IMG/VR virus record: IMGVR_UViG_3300025132_000094
Coordinates: 1-40,565 of that record
Reading direction: 5' to 3' (one strand)
From: a virus
Length of the DNA stretch: 40,565 nucleotides
Shown here: piece after piece, positions 32,777-40,547 of the stretch
Numbering within the stretch: position 1 is the first letter of the stretch
How the letters are laid out: the number at the start of each line of letters is the position of its first letter
Made by a program: the position numbers and the translations under genes
Notes under the pieces: model-generated
Told to the model about the DNA's origin: nothing
The model's database searches: none
The model's input: only the letters and a program-made list of their open reading frames with translations

Positions 32777-33844
32777 TTAAGCCTCTACGCAGCGAATTTC
32801 GCCAGCGACTTCACCCCACATACGAGACGCATCAGCACAAAGCTTGAAGTACAAGTATGGAATGTTCTTCTTAGAAGTGTCGCGCCAGATATCACCCTTG
32901 AGGGCAGTACCAACAGACATCTTAAGAGCCTTAGGAACAGAAACAATAACACGACGCTCGTCTGCATTAGATCCTGAAGAAAGCGGAAGACGCTCTGTAA
33001 GGATGAAACGATAGCCCATGAATGTTGTAACTTCACCTTCAGCAAGTGACTTGCGAACTGCATAGTCGGAGTTGATGATTTGCTCGATACCAAGCAGATC
33101 CTCCATTTGCTTGTGAGTTACAAAGGCATTCAAGATTGTGCCTTGATCAATTGCCTCTAAACGCTGCATGGTTGCACGAAGACCCTTGAGTTTTTCAAGA
33201 GTCAATCCTGTTGCAGATCCACCGCTAGAAGTTCCGTCGTATTTAGATCCGACAGAAACACCTTCAGTTGTAGCAGCACCAAGAGTGTAGAAACCTCCTG
33301 TAGCAATAGGATTTGACGAACCAGCATTGTTACCACCGACAGAAATGCCAGTGCCTTCTTCAGCAGTTGCAGCAGTCACGTAAGTAACATCATTAGCACC
33401 AGACTTACCTGTGTGGGCAGTTCCGAAGTAACGATCAATGATGATATCGTCAACCTTACGCTTGCCAGAAGCTAGCATAGCTTGGGTATAAGCATTCATA
33501 GGATCAGTAAGAACTCTCTTGAGATCTTTCTCATCCACATACTTGCCAAGCTCGTAGTCCTTAAGTCCAAGACGACGACGGTTGTTTTCAATTTCGCTCT
33601 GAGGGTTGACTTCGTAACGACCAGTATCTTCGGTCATTGCGGCTGCCTCTCCTATACGATCAAAGAATTGAAACTCAGAACTCTGAGATTCAGATTCGAA
33701 GTAAGGCTGAAGTTTTGATTCAGTCTGTTGATAAGCTTGCTCAAAACCCGCGCGAAACGAGTCGTAGTAAGCAGCTTCAATAAAGTTTTTTCCGTCTGTA
33801 GCGGGGGAAGCACTATAACCCTGTGAACCTACATCTAGTCCCAT
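32777..33844 (-). CDS. major capsid protein
   Basis: A 355-residue protein in the capsid position, directly after the scaffold gene. It shows a helical N-arm (FIEAAYYDSFRAGFEQAYQQ), NRRRLGLKDYELGKYVDE and DPMNAYTQAMLASGKRKVDD, which I recognise from podoviral HK97-fold capsids. A Gly/Thr/Ser-rich insertion (about 150-205) may be a surface loop. The codons favour C-ending choices more than the neighbouring genes, as expected for high expression. It is flanked by two terminators, so it is likely expressed from its own message. Confidence 0.9.
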   Translation of the reverse strand: MGLDVGSQGYSASPATDGKNFIEAAYYDSFRAGFEQAYQQTESKLQPYFESESQSSEFQFFDRIGEAAAMTEDTGRYEVNPQSEIENNRRRLGLKDYELGKYVDEKDLKRVLTDPMNAYTQAMLASGKRKVDDIIIDRYFGTAHTGKSGANDVTYVTAATAEEGTGISVGGNNAGSSNPIATGGFYTLGAATTEGVSVGSKYDGTSSGGSATGLTLEKLKGLRATMQRLEAIDQGTILNAFVTHKQMEDLLGIEQIINSDYAVRKSLAEGEVTTFMGYRFILTERLPLSSGSNADERRVIVSVPKALKMSVGTALKGDIWRDTSKKNIPYLYFKLCADASRMWGEVAGEIRCVEA

Positions 33845-33962
33845 AATAAATAAAGAATTTAATTAATATTGTTAAGTTAAGTTTTTCAACAAGCTACCCT
33901 CTCGGACTCATCTAGCTGTACGGAACCAACGGCTTTCTAAAGCTGTTTGCTGGACCTAAAAA
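33845..33962 (-). promoter_or_regulatory. capsid gene leader with small hairpins
   Basis: A noncoding gap between the scaffold terminator and the capsid ATG. On the minus strand, AGCTA/TAGCT arms (33917-33913 and 33896-33892) enclose an inner UCC-GAGA-GGG hairpin with a GNRA loop, and another hairpin GCTTT-AG-AAAGC lies upstream. The last 45 bases are very AT-rich (TTGAAA, TATTAA) and could hold a promoter, but no convincing pair of hexamers is seen. It is probably a structured 5' leader for the capsid message. Confidence 0.45.
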
Positions 33963-33997
33963 AATAGGCTACCCAACAAACAATTGAGTAGCCTATT
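33958..33997 (-). terminator. intrinsic terminator after the scaffold gene
   Basis: A 10-bp perfect stem, AATAGGCTAC (33963-33972) with GTAGCCTATT (33988-33997). On the minus strand it is followed by a run of seven T, a textbook Rho-independent terminator 20 bases after the scaffold stop. Confidence 0.9.
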
Positions 33998-34016
33998 CTA
34001 AAAGATATGTCAAGCA

Positions 34017-34958
34017 TTAATTACCATACAATTCAGAGTATAGCTTAATTCTCTTTTCAAGAATCTTTTCTCGCTTTTCTTTGTCTGCGAAAGACAAAGA
34101 AGACGGGTCAGTCATAATCAACTGCTCGTTGTTTGTGTCCAGTTCTTGAATTTGAGCTTTAATAGCCTGAACACTTTGATCTTGACCAAACGGAGATGTC
34201 TGGTTTGTGCCAACGGCTGGCAAAGCATCTCCAGAAATCTCAGAGATTTTGTGGAACAACTTTAGAACAGCAGGGTGGTTAGCAACTACAGGACTCCAAT
34301 TGACTAAATCCTGTAGCTCAGGTATCTCCTGAGAAAGAGCATCAAAAGTTTCATTTGCTTGCTTCATGTTAACTTCAAACTGGTTACCCCAGTGTTCTGC
34401 CATATCAGCACCAAATTTGCTTATAGTGTCTTTATTGTAGGTCTCTATGTTATTTCGACCTTGCATCTCCATTTCGGTGTATCTTGAAAACAAAGCTTCA
34501 AACTGCTTCTGAGTAAGACCTGCTTCATTAGCAAAGTCAGTCAGCTCTTGAACAGCTTCTTCGCTGTGCTGAGGTAGCTCCATGTCATCAAAGTCTTCAG
34601 ATATAGAAACTTCTTCAGGTATGTTATACCCATCTTTTGGTCTCAGCTCTTCGTTAAAAGACTCCCACTCCTCATCTCCCCAGTCTTCCTGTGGTGCTTG
34701 AAGACGTTTAGTCCCTAATGCACTCTGAGCGTTAACTAGTTGACTAGCCAGCGCATCAAAAGATTTAGTGTTCTGAATAGTTGGGTTATTCTGCAGCTCT
34801 TCTGGAAGAGACTGAAGAAGTTGGCTGTAGGCATCTACGTCTGGGCTAGTCTCGGGAGTAGATTCAGTAGCAGTTTCGCTAATAATCCCTCCTCCTAGAC
34901 CACCGCCTGTAGAAGCTTCACCTTCTTCTTGTCGTAATACATCATTTGTTTTAATCAT
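34017..34958 (-). CDS. scaffolding (capsid assembly) protein
   Basis: A 313-residue acidic protein. The N-terminus is Gly/Ser/Thr-rich and probably disordered; the middle includes PKDGYNIPEEVSISEDFD; helices include TDFANEAGLTQKQFEALFSR; and the C-terminal end is basic and coiled (DKEKREKILEKRIKLYSELYG). It matches the usual podoviral scaffold, which guides procapsid assembly and leaves the head. Its position between portal and capsid supports this. It overlaps the Bbp19-like gene by 8 bases. Confidence 0.88.
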   Translation of the reverse strand: MIKTNDVLRQEEGEASTGGGLGGGIISETATESTPETSPDVDAYSQLLQSLPEELQNNPTIQNTKSFDALASQLVNAQSALGTKRLQAPQEDWGDEEWESFNEELRPKDGYNIPEEVSISEDFDDMELPQHSEEAVQELTDFANEAGLTQKQFEALFSRYTEMEMQGRNNIETYNKDTISKFGADMAEHWGNQFEVNMKQANETFDALSQEIPELQDLVNWSPVVANHPAVLKLFHKISEISGDALPAVGTNQTSPFGQDQSVQAIKAQIQELDTNNEQLIMTDPSSLSFADKEKREKILEKRIKLYSELYGN

Positions 34959-35226
34959 GATTTCCTTGCTCTATTATGTTTATCAGTTGATGTGGATCGT
35001 CTTGACCCAGTAGAGATAGAAAGCTCATTGCCAGTCTTCGTCTACCCTCAGACTCTCTTAGTTTATTAGTGTCTGAGTGAAATACTGGTTTGGTAACATG
35101 GCACTCCTTAAGGAGCACCTTAAAGAATCGTTTTCCTTCTGGTGTGCTTAGGATCGTATTAAGATCGTCCCTCAGCTCTCCGCGTTGACGCAGACGAGCA
35201 ACAGCATCTACTGCTTTGTCTAACAT
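34951..35226 (-). CDS. Bbp19-like small virion protein
   Basis: A 91-residue protein with LNTILSTPEGKRFFKVLLKE and SEGRRRLAMSFLSLLG segments. This arrangement (a TPEGRRF helix, then a GRR helix) is seen in the Bbp19 family found between portal and scaffold in podoviruses. Its function is unproven. Its start overlaps the portal stop by one base. Confidence 0.75.
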   Translation of the reverse strand: MLDKAVDAVARLRQRGELRDDLNTILSTPEGKRFFKVLLKECHVTKPVFHSDTNKLRESEGRRRLAMSFLSLLGQDDPHQLINIIEQGNHD

Positions 35227-36845
35227 TAAATATTAAGTAATTGTCCTACGCCTTCAGGGTCTGCTTGTCTTGCTTGGGCAACATCTTTCATGGCTCCTGC
35301 TACGTCTGGCATAGCCTGAGTCATCTGCGCTGCTTGTTGTTGTTCAGCTTGAGCAGCTTCTTGTTGCTGCATGTCTTCGCTGGACTTAATAACCGTTGGG
35401 CTGATGTTTCTGTATTTAGCGTAGCTGTCTAGAAGCTCACGCTCATTAACAGATTGTAAAATCTCAGGTTTAACATTAGCCAGCGGAGTGATATCTTGCA
35501 TAAACGCACTGATGTCAGACAGTCGACTTGCAAACTGAGCTTGAGAACTTGGACTTGCGTAAGCAACTTCTAACTTAGCACCGTTTAGACTTGCAGGTAT
35601 ATCAGGTAACTGACGACCACGATTTAAGAACATAAAGGTAGCTTCCACTGCAGGAGCTATATACTCTGACTCCATGCGGTTAAGAAGTGGAGACAGCTGT
35701 TGCAGCATTTGACCACGAGTATCTTGAATCTCTAAAATACTCTGACGCTCTTGCTTTTGCTCGCGGATAATCTGGTCTACAAAGAACGCCCGTTGAATTG
35801 AGGACTTGTAAGACTCAATCATCTGCATGACAAACTGCGGTTGAGAACCGTTCATTATTGGCTGAGGCTTCTCGCTTCCAGCTTCATGGAACATAATTTG
35901 ACGTGCACCATACTTAATCGGCAGTAGGATGCTGTCTTCCTCTGCTGTCAGAGTAGGAGCGTTTAGATACTCAGATGAGATCAACACTTCCTTCACCATC
36001 TTGTTCAACACACGAATGTGAGACAAGCAGGTCATTGCAGGACTACGACCGTAAACTTCGTCCGACTGTTTCGCCCAACGAGGTATTAAGAACGTAAAGT
36101 AACTCGCACCATCTTGTCGTATAGGCTTTTTAAGATCTGGGCTCCAGTAAGTAACTTTGTAAGGTCTCTCAGCTCCAATACGACCACCCTTCTTAGCACG
36201 GCTGTCTTTGCTAGGCTCAATAGAGTATACTAGCTCATACTTTCTATTGGGGTCTTTATCTGAAAAACCTTCGACGTTTACGACTTCAGGAAGCAAACCA
36301 GCCATCTGACGTGCAGTCTTAAAGCACCTATAATAAACTGTATTAACTTCGCCATGCTCATCTACATCAAAGAACACGTCCGCGAGAGGTCTCGCGCGAA
36401 AATTTACAACGCCTTTTACATAGGACATCTGCACAGGAGAAGTTCCATATGCTCCAATGTCTAAGAAACATTCATGACTTGCTCCGTAGAACTGAGACTG
36501 AGGCAAAGCTAGTTCATGAAAAATACGATCAGTTACTGCGTTAAGATAAGTATGCTGTTCTTTATTTAATTCAGAGTTCTCAGTATCTTGAACTCGCAGA
36601 TACATCCACTTCTCTGCTTTGGGAATCAAGTTGGACGACAGCCCATTAGCAAACATCTGATTACACCAAACGGCTGTATCGTCGTGTATGTCTTTAGAAC
36701 CGTCGTTTTTAAAGTTAGCTCCGTGATCAAATTCAGGTGAGTTCGGACGCACGTATCGTTGAGTATCCTTAAGCATACCATCAAGGCTGCTTCTAAGGAG
36801 TTTCAACTCTTCATAGCGCGTACGTAACCTGACTATTTCGTCCAT
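35226..36845 (-). CDS. portal (head-tail connector) protein
   Basis: A 539-residue portal of the T7 type. Family segments include SPEFDHGANFKNDGSKDIHD near the N-terminus, VWCNQMFANGLSSNLIP, YGRSPAMTCLSHIRVLNKM and a Gln/Ala-rich C-terminus (QQEAAQAEQQQAAQMTQA). It would form the 12-subunit vertex for packaging and tail attachment. It lies between the polyproline gene and the Bbp19-like gene. Confidence 0.93.
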   Translation of the reverse strand: MDEIVRLRTRYEELKLLRSSLDGMLKDTQRYVRPNSPEFDHGANFKNDGSKDIHDDTAVWCNQMFANGLSSNLIPKAEKWMYLRVQDTENSELNKEQHTYLNAVTDRIFHELALPQSQFYGASHECFLDIGAYGTSPVQMSYVKGVVNFRARPLADVFFDVDEHGEVNTVYYRCFKTARQMAGLLPEVVNVEGFSDKDPNRKYELVYSIEPSKDSRAKKGGRIGAERPYKVTYWSPDLKKPIRQDGASYFTFLIPRWAKQSDEVYGRSPAMTCLSHIRVLNKMVKEVLISSEYLNAPTLTAEEDSILLPIKYGARQIMFHEAGSEKPQPIMNGSQPQFVMQMIESYKSSIQRAFFVDQIIREQKQERQSILEIQDTRGQMLQQLSPLLNRMESEYIAPAVEATFMFLNRGRQLPDIPASLNGAKLEVAYASPSSQAQFASRLSDISAFMQDITPLANVKPEILQSVNERELLDSYAKYRNISPTVIKSSEDMQQQEAAQAEQQQAAQMTQAMPDVAGAMKDVAQARQADPEGVGQLLNI

Positions 36846-36848
36846 TAT

Positions 36849-37067
36849 TTAGGTAAACTTCATTCCTCCTCCTAGACTAGCTCTCCCTGTCTTTTGCCGC
36901 TGAACATATGCTGGCTGATCCGCAGAACGACGCTGCATTGCAGTAGGAGCAACAACCTTACTACGTTGCGTAGCTGGAGCAATAGCCTTACGTGCTACTG
37001 GCGTTGGCGGTGGAGGGGGAGGTGGTGGAGGTGGAGGTGGAGGAGGTCTTTTAGGTTTTGATCCCAT
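36849..37067 (-). CDS. polyproline small protein
   Basis: A 72-residue, basic protein with 14 consecutive prolines (residues 8-21) followed by an Ala/Arg/Gln-rich tail ending LGGGMKFT. It starts inside the preceding gene (17-base overlap) and ends three bases before the portal start. Short Pro-rich proteins occur next to portals in marine podoviruses; the function is unknown. The coding DNA is a C/T-rich run that could slip in sequencing or replication, so the Pro count may vary. Confidence 0.65.
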   Translation of the reverse strand: MGSKPKRPPPPPPPPPPPPPPTPVARKAIAPATQRSKVVAPTAMQRRSADQPAYVQRQKTGRASLGGGMKFT

Positions 37068-37494
37068 AGCTAGTTATACGTTTTAATTTGTCCCAAGAAT
37101 AGAACTTAAACTCAGACACTATTCCATCTTTATTACGCATAAAACATATTTTGTCAAGTCTATATGGAGCGATCTTAAACAAAGTTTGGGCAAAGCCATC
37201 CAAGCAATGTTGCCAAGCAATGTGCCAGTAGTTATCTACTTTCTTTGAAGTAGGATCCATTGGGTCTTCATAGTCTATGTCCTCAGCCAAAATAAAATAC
37301 CTAGGACCAGAAAAAATATATCTCTTCTGATGAGGTGGGCAGTTGAGGTAGTAGTCTAACAACTCAATAAACTCCATCCCCTGTGCGTGATACATTACAG
37401 TCGCCTGATCAATAAGCGACAAGGTCGTATATACCTTATCACCAATTGACTGGCTGGACTTTGTAGCTGGTGTCTCGTTGTTTTTGTTTTCCAT
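37051..37494 (-). CDS. hypothetical protein after the large terminase
   Basis: A 147-residue protein. It has a YFILAEDID strand near residue 65, HIAWQHCLDGFAQTLFKIAP (about 90-110) and a C-terminal FYSWDKLKRI. I associate such proteins with the terminase-portal interval of marine podoviruses, where they are occasionally likened to T7 gp13 or acetyltransferase-like folds; no catalytic motif is visible. The start overlaps the terminase end by 56 bases, longer than other overlaps here, so a later start is possible. Confidence 0.65.
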   Translation of the reverse strand: MENKNNETPATKSSQSIGDKVYTTLSLIDQATVMYHAQGMEFIELLDYYLNCPPHQKRYIFSGPRYFILAEDIDYEDPMDPTSKKVDNYWHIAWQHCLDGFAQTLFKIAPYRLDKICFMRNKDGIVSEFKFYSWDKLKRITSYGIKT

Positions 37495-38761
37495 AACCTT
37501 GTTTGTTTTCTTTAAGCCCCATCGCTAGTGTTCTAAACGCATCAGCTCCGTGCGAGCTTGAGTCGTGCACAGGGGTTTTTCTGTAGACTTGCTTTGAGCT
37601 ATCCCACTCTTTGTGATAACCCTTCAAATGTTCTAGCCCCAAAGCACAGCCAGTTCTACCAAACCAACAGCGAGGCAAAATATTTCTGACGGCTTCGATA
37701 CCGTCCTGAACGGGTAGCTTACGAACGGGGGTAAACTTCAAACCCAAAGAGCGTGCTACTTCTAGTCGGCTCTTACCTGTGCCAAGCTCACGAACTTTAA
37801 TATCGTGCGGAGCGTAGTGCTTGCCATAAGTTACCCCTTTCTGCACAGCCCAACGCTGTAACTCTCTAGCGTAAAACGGAAACCCCTCTCCGCTATTTTC
37901 GTAGTAGTTAACTAGGCGAAGCTCGCTTTTATACTGCTGAAAAAACCAAATACTCGTAGAGTCGTCCATACCCAAGTCCCAAGCGGTGTGCACAGGCAAA
38001 GCTGTCTCAGGATTCAGTTCCTGCAGGACTTGATTGTTCTTATACAACCTCGATATAATCGGACCGTAGTAGGATCCCTCGATGGGAGTCTTAAACGAAC
38101 ACATGTATTCCGACTGGAATCGAGCTTCGTTGTTAAGTTCGTCGCGAGCTTTACGTAGCTCTTCAGGGGATATAGCCTTCGTGTCTTTGACTGACAGGTG
38201 GCTGTCGAACCAATCCTTGGTAGCCTGAGCTTTAAGAAGCAGCTTGTAGAAATGATTCTCGCCACGAGGCGTGCCGTTAAACAAAGCCCACCCGCCGTTC
38301 TCTGCGAGGATGGGGTTGATCAGCTGCCAAGCACTGGGGTCAGAGATACTAAACTCTGAGAAGACAACACCGACGGGGTTTGCACCCACCATCTTGTCGG
38401 GGTCGTCAGAACCTAGTAGCTGTATGACCGAGCCGTTAGTCAGGTGCAATCGCATCTCCTGCTCACTCTTCTTCTCTACTAGTTCTCTAGGAAAGTAGTC
38501 AATGAACTTCTTGCCCTCGCCAGTCATGCCGTTCCAAACAATACGACGCGCCTGATTACCGTAGGGGAGCACGTACCAATATGTGCCCACGCGTTGCATG
38601 GACTTAATCGCCATAATGTTAATACACGTCAGATCCTTACCAGCTCTCCGATGCCACGCAACACACGCTCTCAGCCCACGCTTGGGCTTAGTCATGTATT
38701 TTAGTAATGGTAGTTGGTAGGGTCTAGGTGTCCACCCTTGTGCTGGAACAGTTACGTTCAA
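37439..38761 (-). CDS. terL: terminase large subunit
   Basis: A 440-residue packaging motor. The ATPase has a Walker A-like WHRRAGKD (36-43) and Walker B VGVVFSEF (130-137). The RNase H-like nuclease shows AWDLGMDDSTS (Asp262, Asp267), HDIK (Asp320) and HDSSSHGADAFR (Asp400, Asp407). It is shorter than T7 gp19 (about 586 residues) but complete for both domains. It overlaps the small acidic gene upstream as ATGA. Confidence 0.95.
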   Translation of the reverse strand: MNVTVPAQGWTPRPYQLPLLKYMTKPKRGLRACVAWHRRAGKDLTCINIMAIKSMQRVGTYWYVLPYGNQARRIVWNGMTGEGKKFIDYFPRELVEKKSEQEMRLHLTNGSVIQLLGSDDPDKMVGANPVGVVFSEFSISDPSAWQLINPILAENGGWALFNGTPRGENHFYKLLLKAQATKDWFDSHLSVKDTKAISPEELRKARDELNNEARFQSEYMCSFKTPIEGSYYGPIISRLYKNNQVLQELNPETALPVHTAWDLGMDDSTSIWFFQQYKSELRLVNYYENSGEGFPFYARELQRWAVQKGVTYGKHYAPHDIKVRELGTGKSRLEVARSLGLKFTPVRKLPVQDGIEAVRNILPRCWFGRTGCALGLEHLKGYHKEWDSSKQVYRKTPVHDSSSHGADAFRTLAMGLKENKQGYGKQKQRDTSYKVQPVNW

Positions 38762-39000
38762 TCGTCCTCCTCCTCTTCCTCCACTTCTTCTTCCTCTGTC
38801 TCCCAGCAGAGGGATATAGGTTCACTAGCCATGTCCAAAGCAGTTTCATTTAATAACATACGACCCACTCTTGGGTTAGTATAATCATAATACAAGTCTC
38901 CATCTTCGTCGAGAATTATAAACATGTAGTTAGAAAAGTGCTCCCCAAGGTTAGCACGTATCTTACAGACTAAGTCGTCGTACTGGCTGTCAATTGCCAT
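38758..39000 (-). CDS. small acidic protein between terminase genes
   Basis: An 80-residue protein. The ATG at 39000 (MAIDSQ) is chosen over the in-frame ATG at 39015 because GGAGGA lies just upstream, one of the few clear Shine-Dalgarno sequences here. The C-terminus is a run of Glu and Asp (EEEEVEEEEEDD). The middle (SNYMFIILDEDGDLYYDYTN) looks like a beta hairpin. It overlaps the small terminase end by 11 bases. The acidic tail could mimic DNA or bind the terminase, which is speculative. Confidence 0.7.
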   Translation of the reverse strand: MAIDSQYDDLVCKIRANLGEHFSNYMFIILDEDGDLYYDYTNPRVGRMLLNETALDMASEPISLCWETEEEEVEEEEEDD

Positions 39001-39532
39001 GCTTGTCCTCCTCACTTACAAACTCGTCATAGTCCTCTAGATCAACTACGTCCGCTTCCGCTTGTTTCATAAGCTGGTCTTGAGTCAGCTTAGAGAAGTC
39101 CATAGTCACAACTTTCATCTCTCCAGTTACGTTAGCCGATATATCTACACTCTTTAGCTTCGGCTGAGTGTAACTAGCAAGCTCTTTCCATATAGAGATC
39201 CTCTCCTTCAGGGGAACTTCATCATCTGAAGTAAAATTCATTAGCTCCTCAATAGGGTTGATACCCTTCTCCGCAAACAAAGCCAGCAGAGCCTTACGTT
39301 GTTGGGCGGGTGTGGGTGCGCTGCTCATTGCATTTAAGAACTGCTGCTTTACAGTCAGCTCTTTCTCTACCGAAAGAAGCTCCTTCTTTGCCTTTTCCAT
39401 ATCTTTCTCTGCCTTCATCTTCTTTCGGGTGCAGGTGGTTCGCTTAACCTCACGCTTCTTCTTAGCTTGGACAGGGAGCACACCGTTAGAGGTCGTCCGT
39501 TTATCTGCAGATGGGTCTCGCTTCTTTGGCAT
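38990..39532 (-). CDS. terS: probable terminase small subunit
   Basis: A 180-residue protein: a basic N-terminus, a long coiled coil (about 35-70, EKDMEKAKKELLSVEKEL) and the segment RISIWKELASYTQPKLKSVD (about 108-127), a signature of podoviral small terminases, then an acidic tail. Its location immediately before the large terminase fits. It would recognise the packaging start, which may lie in the noncoding kilobase just upstream. Confidence 0.8.
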   Translation of the reverse strand: MPKKRDPSADKRTTSNGVLPVQAKKKREVKRTTCTRKKMKAEKDMEKAKKELLSVEKELTVKQQFLNAMSSAPTPAQQRKALLALFAEKGINPIEELMNFTSDDEVPLKERISIWKELASYTQPKLKSVDISANVTGEMKVVTMDFSKLTQDQLMKQAEADVVDLEDYDEFVSEEDKHGN

Positions 39533-39582
39533 GTGGGGAGACTATTAGTTTCTCGGTGCATTGTGTCAAGTTCATTGTCAAA
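39533..39582. other. short untranslated stretch upstream of terS
   Basis: No gene is seen. Two minus-strand TTGACA hexamers (39569-39564 and 39581-39576) lie within 20 bases, but neither has a good -10 at the right distance (best TAATAG at 39547-39542). A late promoter here is plausible but not shown. Confidence 0.3.
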
Positions 39583-39831
39583 AGTACATGTTAGTACATG
39601 TAAAACCAGCTATTTTACCCCTAGTGGCGAACGTTAAGTATACTAATAATAAAGGAGTTATATTTCATAAGTACAGAAAGTACACTTTACTAAGGGGTCT
39701 AACAAATAAAAAAAATATTTAATAAAAAGATGTGTTTTATGTACTAAATTACATAAGTCGTTGATAACTCTAATACTTTATAACAGTCATTTCTTAGAAA
39801 AAAGTGTGCTATAGCTGTACTTTGATGTACT
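39583..39831. repeat. seven-copy AGTACA site array in AT-rich DNA
   Basis: AGTACA occurs at 39583, 39593, 39670 and 39679 on the plus strand and as TGTACT at 39740, 39816 and 39826. Six of the seven form three pairs whose starts are 10, 9 and 10 bases apart, about one helical turn. The first pair also forms the palindrome TACATGT-TAGT-ACATGTA. Rows 39661-39780 are about 22% GC by count. The arrangement resembles origin iterons or clustered operators ahead of the leftward late arm. Confidence 0.65.
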
Positions 39832-39889
39832 GAATCCTCAAAAATTGAAAAATTTATACGCGGGTTGTTACTTCAAGTTTAAATTTTCA

Positions 39890-40145
39890 ACGTTTCCCCC
39901 ATGCCCCCCCCCTCGCAAAATGATTCGTTGAATCATTTTTCTCGGCTGCCACTCACAATGCCCAATGAATCTGGCTTCGCACAGATGTCATTGACCATTG
40001 TTCGTGCTCCATCCTCCGTCACACACAACACTGCGTCACGTTCCGCGACTTGGTTGCGTGTGACTACGGATTCCGCGGCTCCCGCACCACGGAACACGCA
40101 CGATTGCTCCACGATCCATGCACCTACGGATCCCGCCGTGCCAGA
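39890..40145. other. GC-rich noncoding patch with C-run
   Basis: No convincing gene. Rows 39961-40140 are about 58% GC by count, beside 22% GC DNA on the left. It begins near a run of cytosines (39904-39912) and a 10-bp hairpin (39917-39926 with 39930-39939, GTT loop). Imperfect repeats such as CTACGGATTCCGC and CTACGGATCCCGC occur. Open frames exist on both strands but lack convincing starts. Confidence 0.45.
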
Positions 40146-40429
40146 ACCATAGTATCTGACGATACTATGTTTCTGTGGATCAGCGACTTACGTGCCATCA
40201 TACGCCTAGCCAATTGACTTGGGTCAATTGACAAAGGCTATTCAGCACACGTCGTTCCGTTAGATACTATCATCCAACAGCTTACATGATCCCTGTATCT
40301 CTCTTACCACGTAACACCAACAAGGCTTATCAGCCTCTGTTTTAGTGCCTAAAACATTCACCGATTTGATTGCTCAATCAAAGGAGCGAGGTGACGCACC
40401 TCGAAACGACAAGCTACTAAAGTAGCTTG
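40142..40429. repeat. series of closely spaced hairpins
   Basis: Perfect or near-perfect inverted repeats follow each other: CATAGTATC/GATACTATG (40148-40169, with outer CAGAA/TTCTG), CAATTGAC/GTCAATTG (40211-40230, with outer TAGC/GCTA), AGGCT/AGCCT (40323-40336), GTTTTAG/CTAAAAC (40339-40355), TTTGATTG/CAATCAAA (40365-40382), CGAGGTG/CACCTCG (40387-40403) and CAAGCTACT/AGTAGCTTG (40410-40429). No reading frame explains them. Confidence 0.7.
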
Positions 40430-40437
40430 ACAATCGT

Positions 40438-40547
40438 GCAACGTCCACTGGACGTTGCGTTCTTCTTTCTCGTAGAAAGAAGCAAAGACCGATGTCGTGT
40501 AATGTCCACTGGACATTACGTTCTTCTTTCTTCTAAAAAGAAAGAAG
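40438..40547. repeat. two tandem double-hairpin modules with compensating changes
   Basis: Module 1 is a 10-bp palindrome GCAACGTCCA (40438-40447, C centre, arm to 40458) then CTTCTTTCT/AGAAAGAAG (40462-40482). Module 2 repeats this 61 bases later as GTAATGTCCA (40499-40508, arm to 40519) then CTTCTTTCTT/AAGAAAGAAG (40523-40547). The first stems differ at two positions per arm, and both differences are matched on the other arm (C-G changed to T-A), so pairing is kept while sequence is not. Confidence 0.75.

Noticed and set aside
32785-33093. 102-codon minus-strand frame within the capsid gene
   Set aside because: It is a shifted frame inside the major capsid gene with no sensible composition or start context.
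33880-33925. Hammerhead ribozyme in the capsid leader (minus strand contains GATGAGTCCGAGAGG)
   Set aside because: The core needs CUGAUGA and a GAAA box after stem II; here the first is UAGAUGA and no GAAA follows the stem, so the catalytic core is incomplete.
39901-40152. 83-codon plus-strand open frame in the GC-rich patch
   Set aside because: It starts at the C-run, has no ribosome site and no recognisable domain, and the opposite strand is equally open, as expected in short GC-rich DNA.
39933-40187. 84-codon minus-strand open frame in the GC-rich patch
   Set aside because: No ATG near the beginning; the only in-frame ATG would leave about 20 codons. Kept only as a note in the findings.
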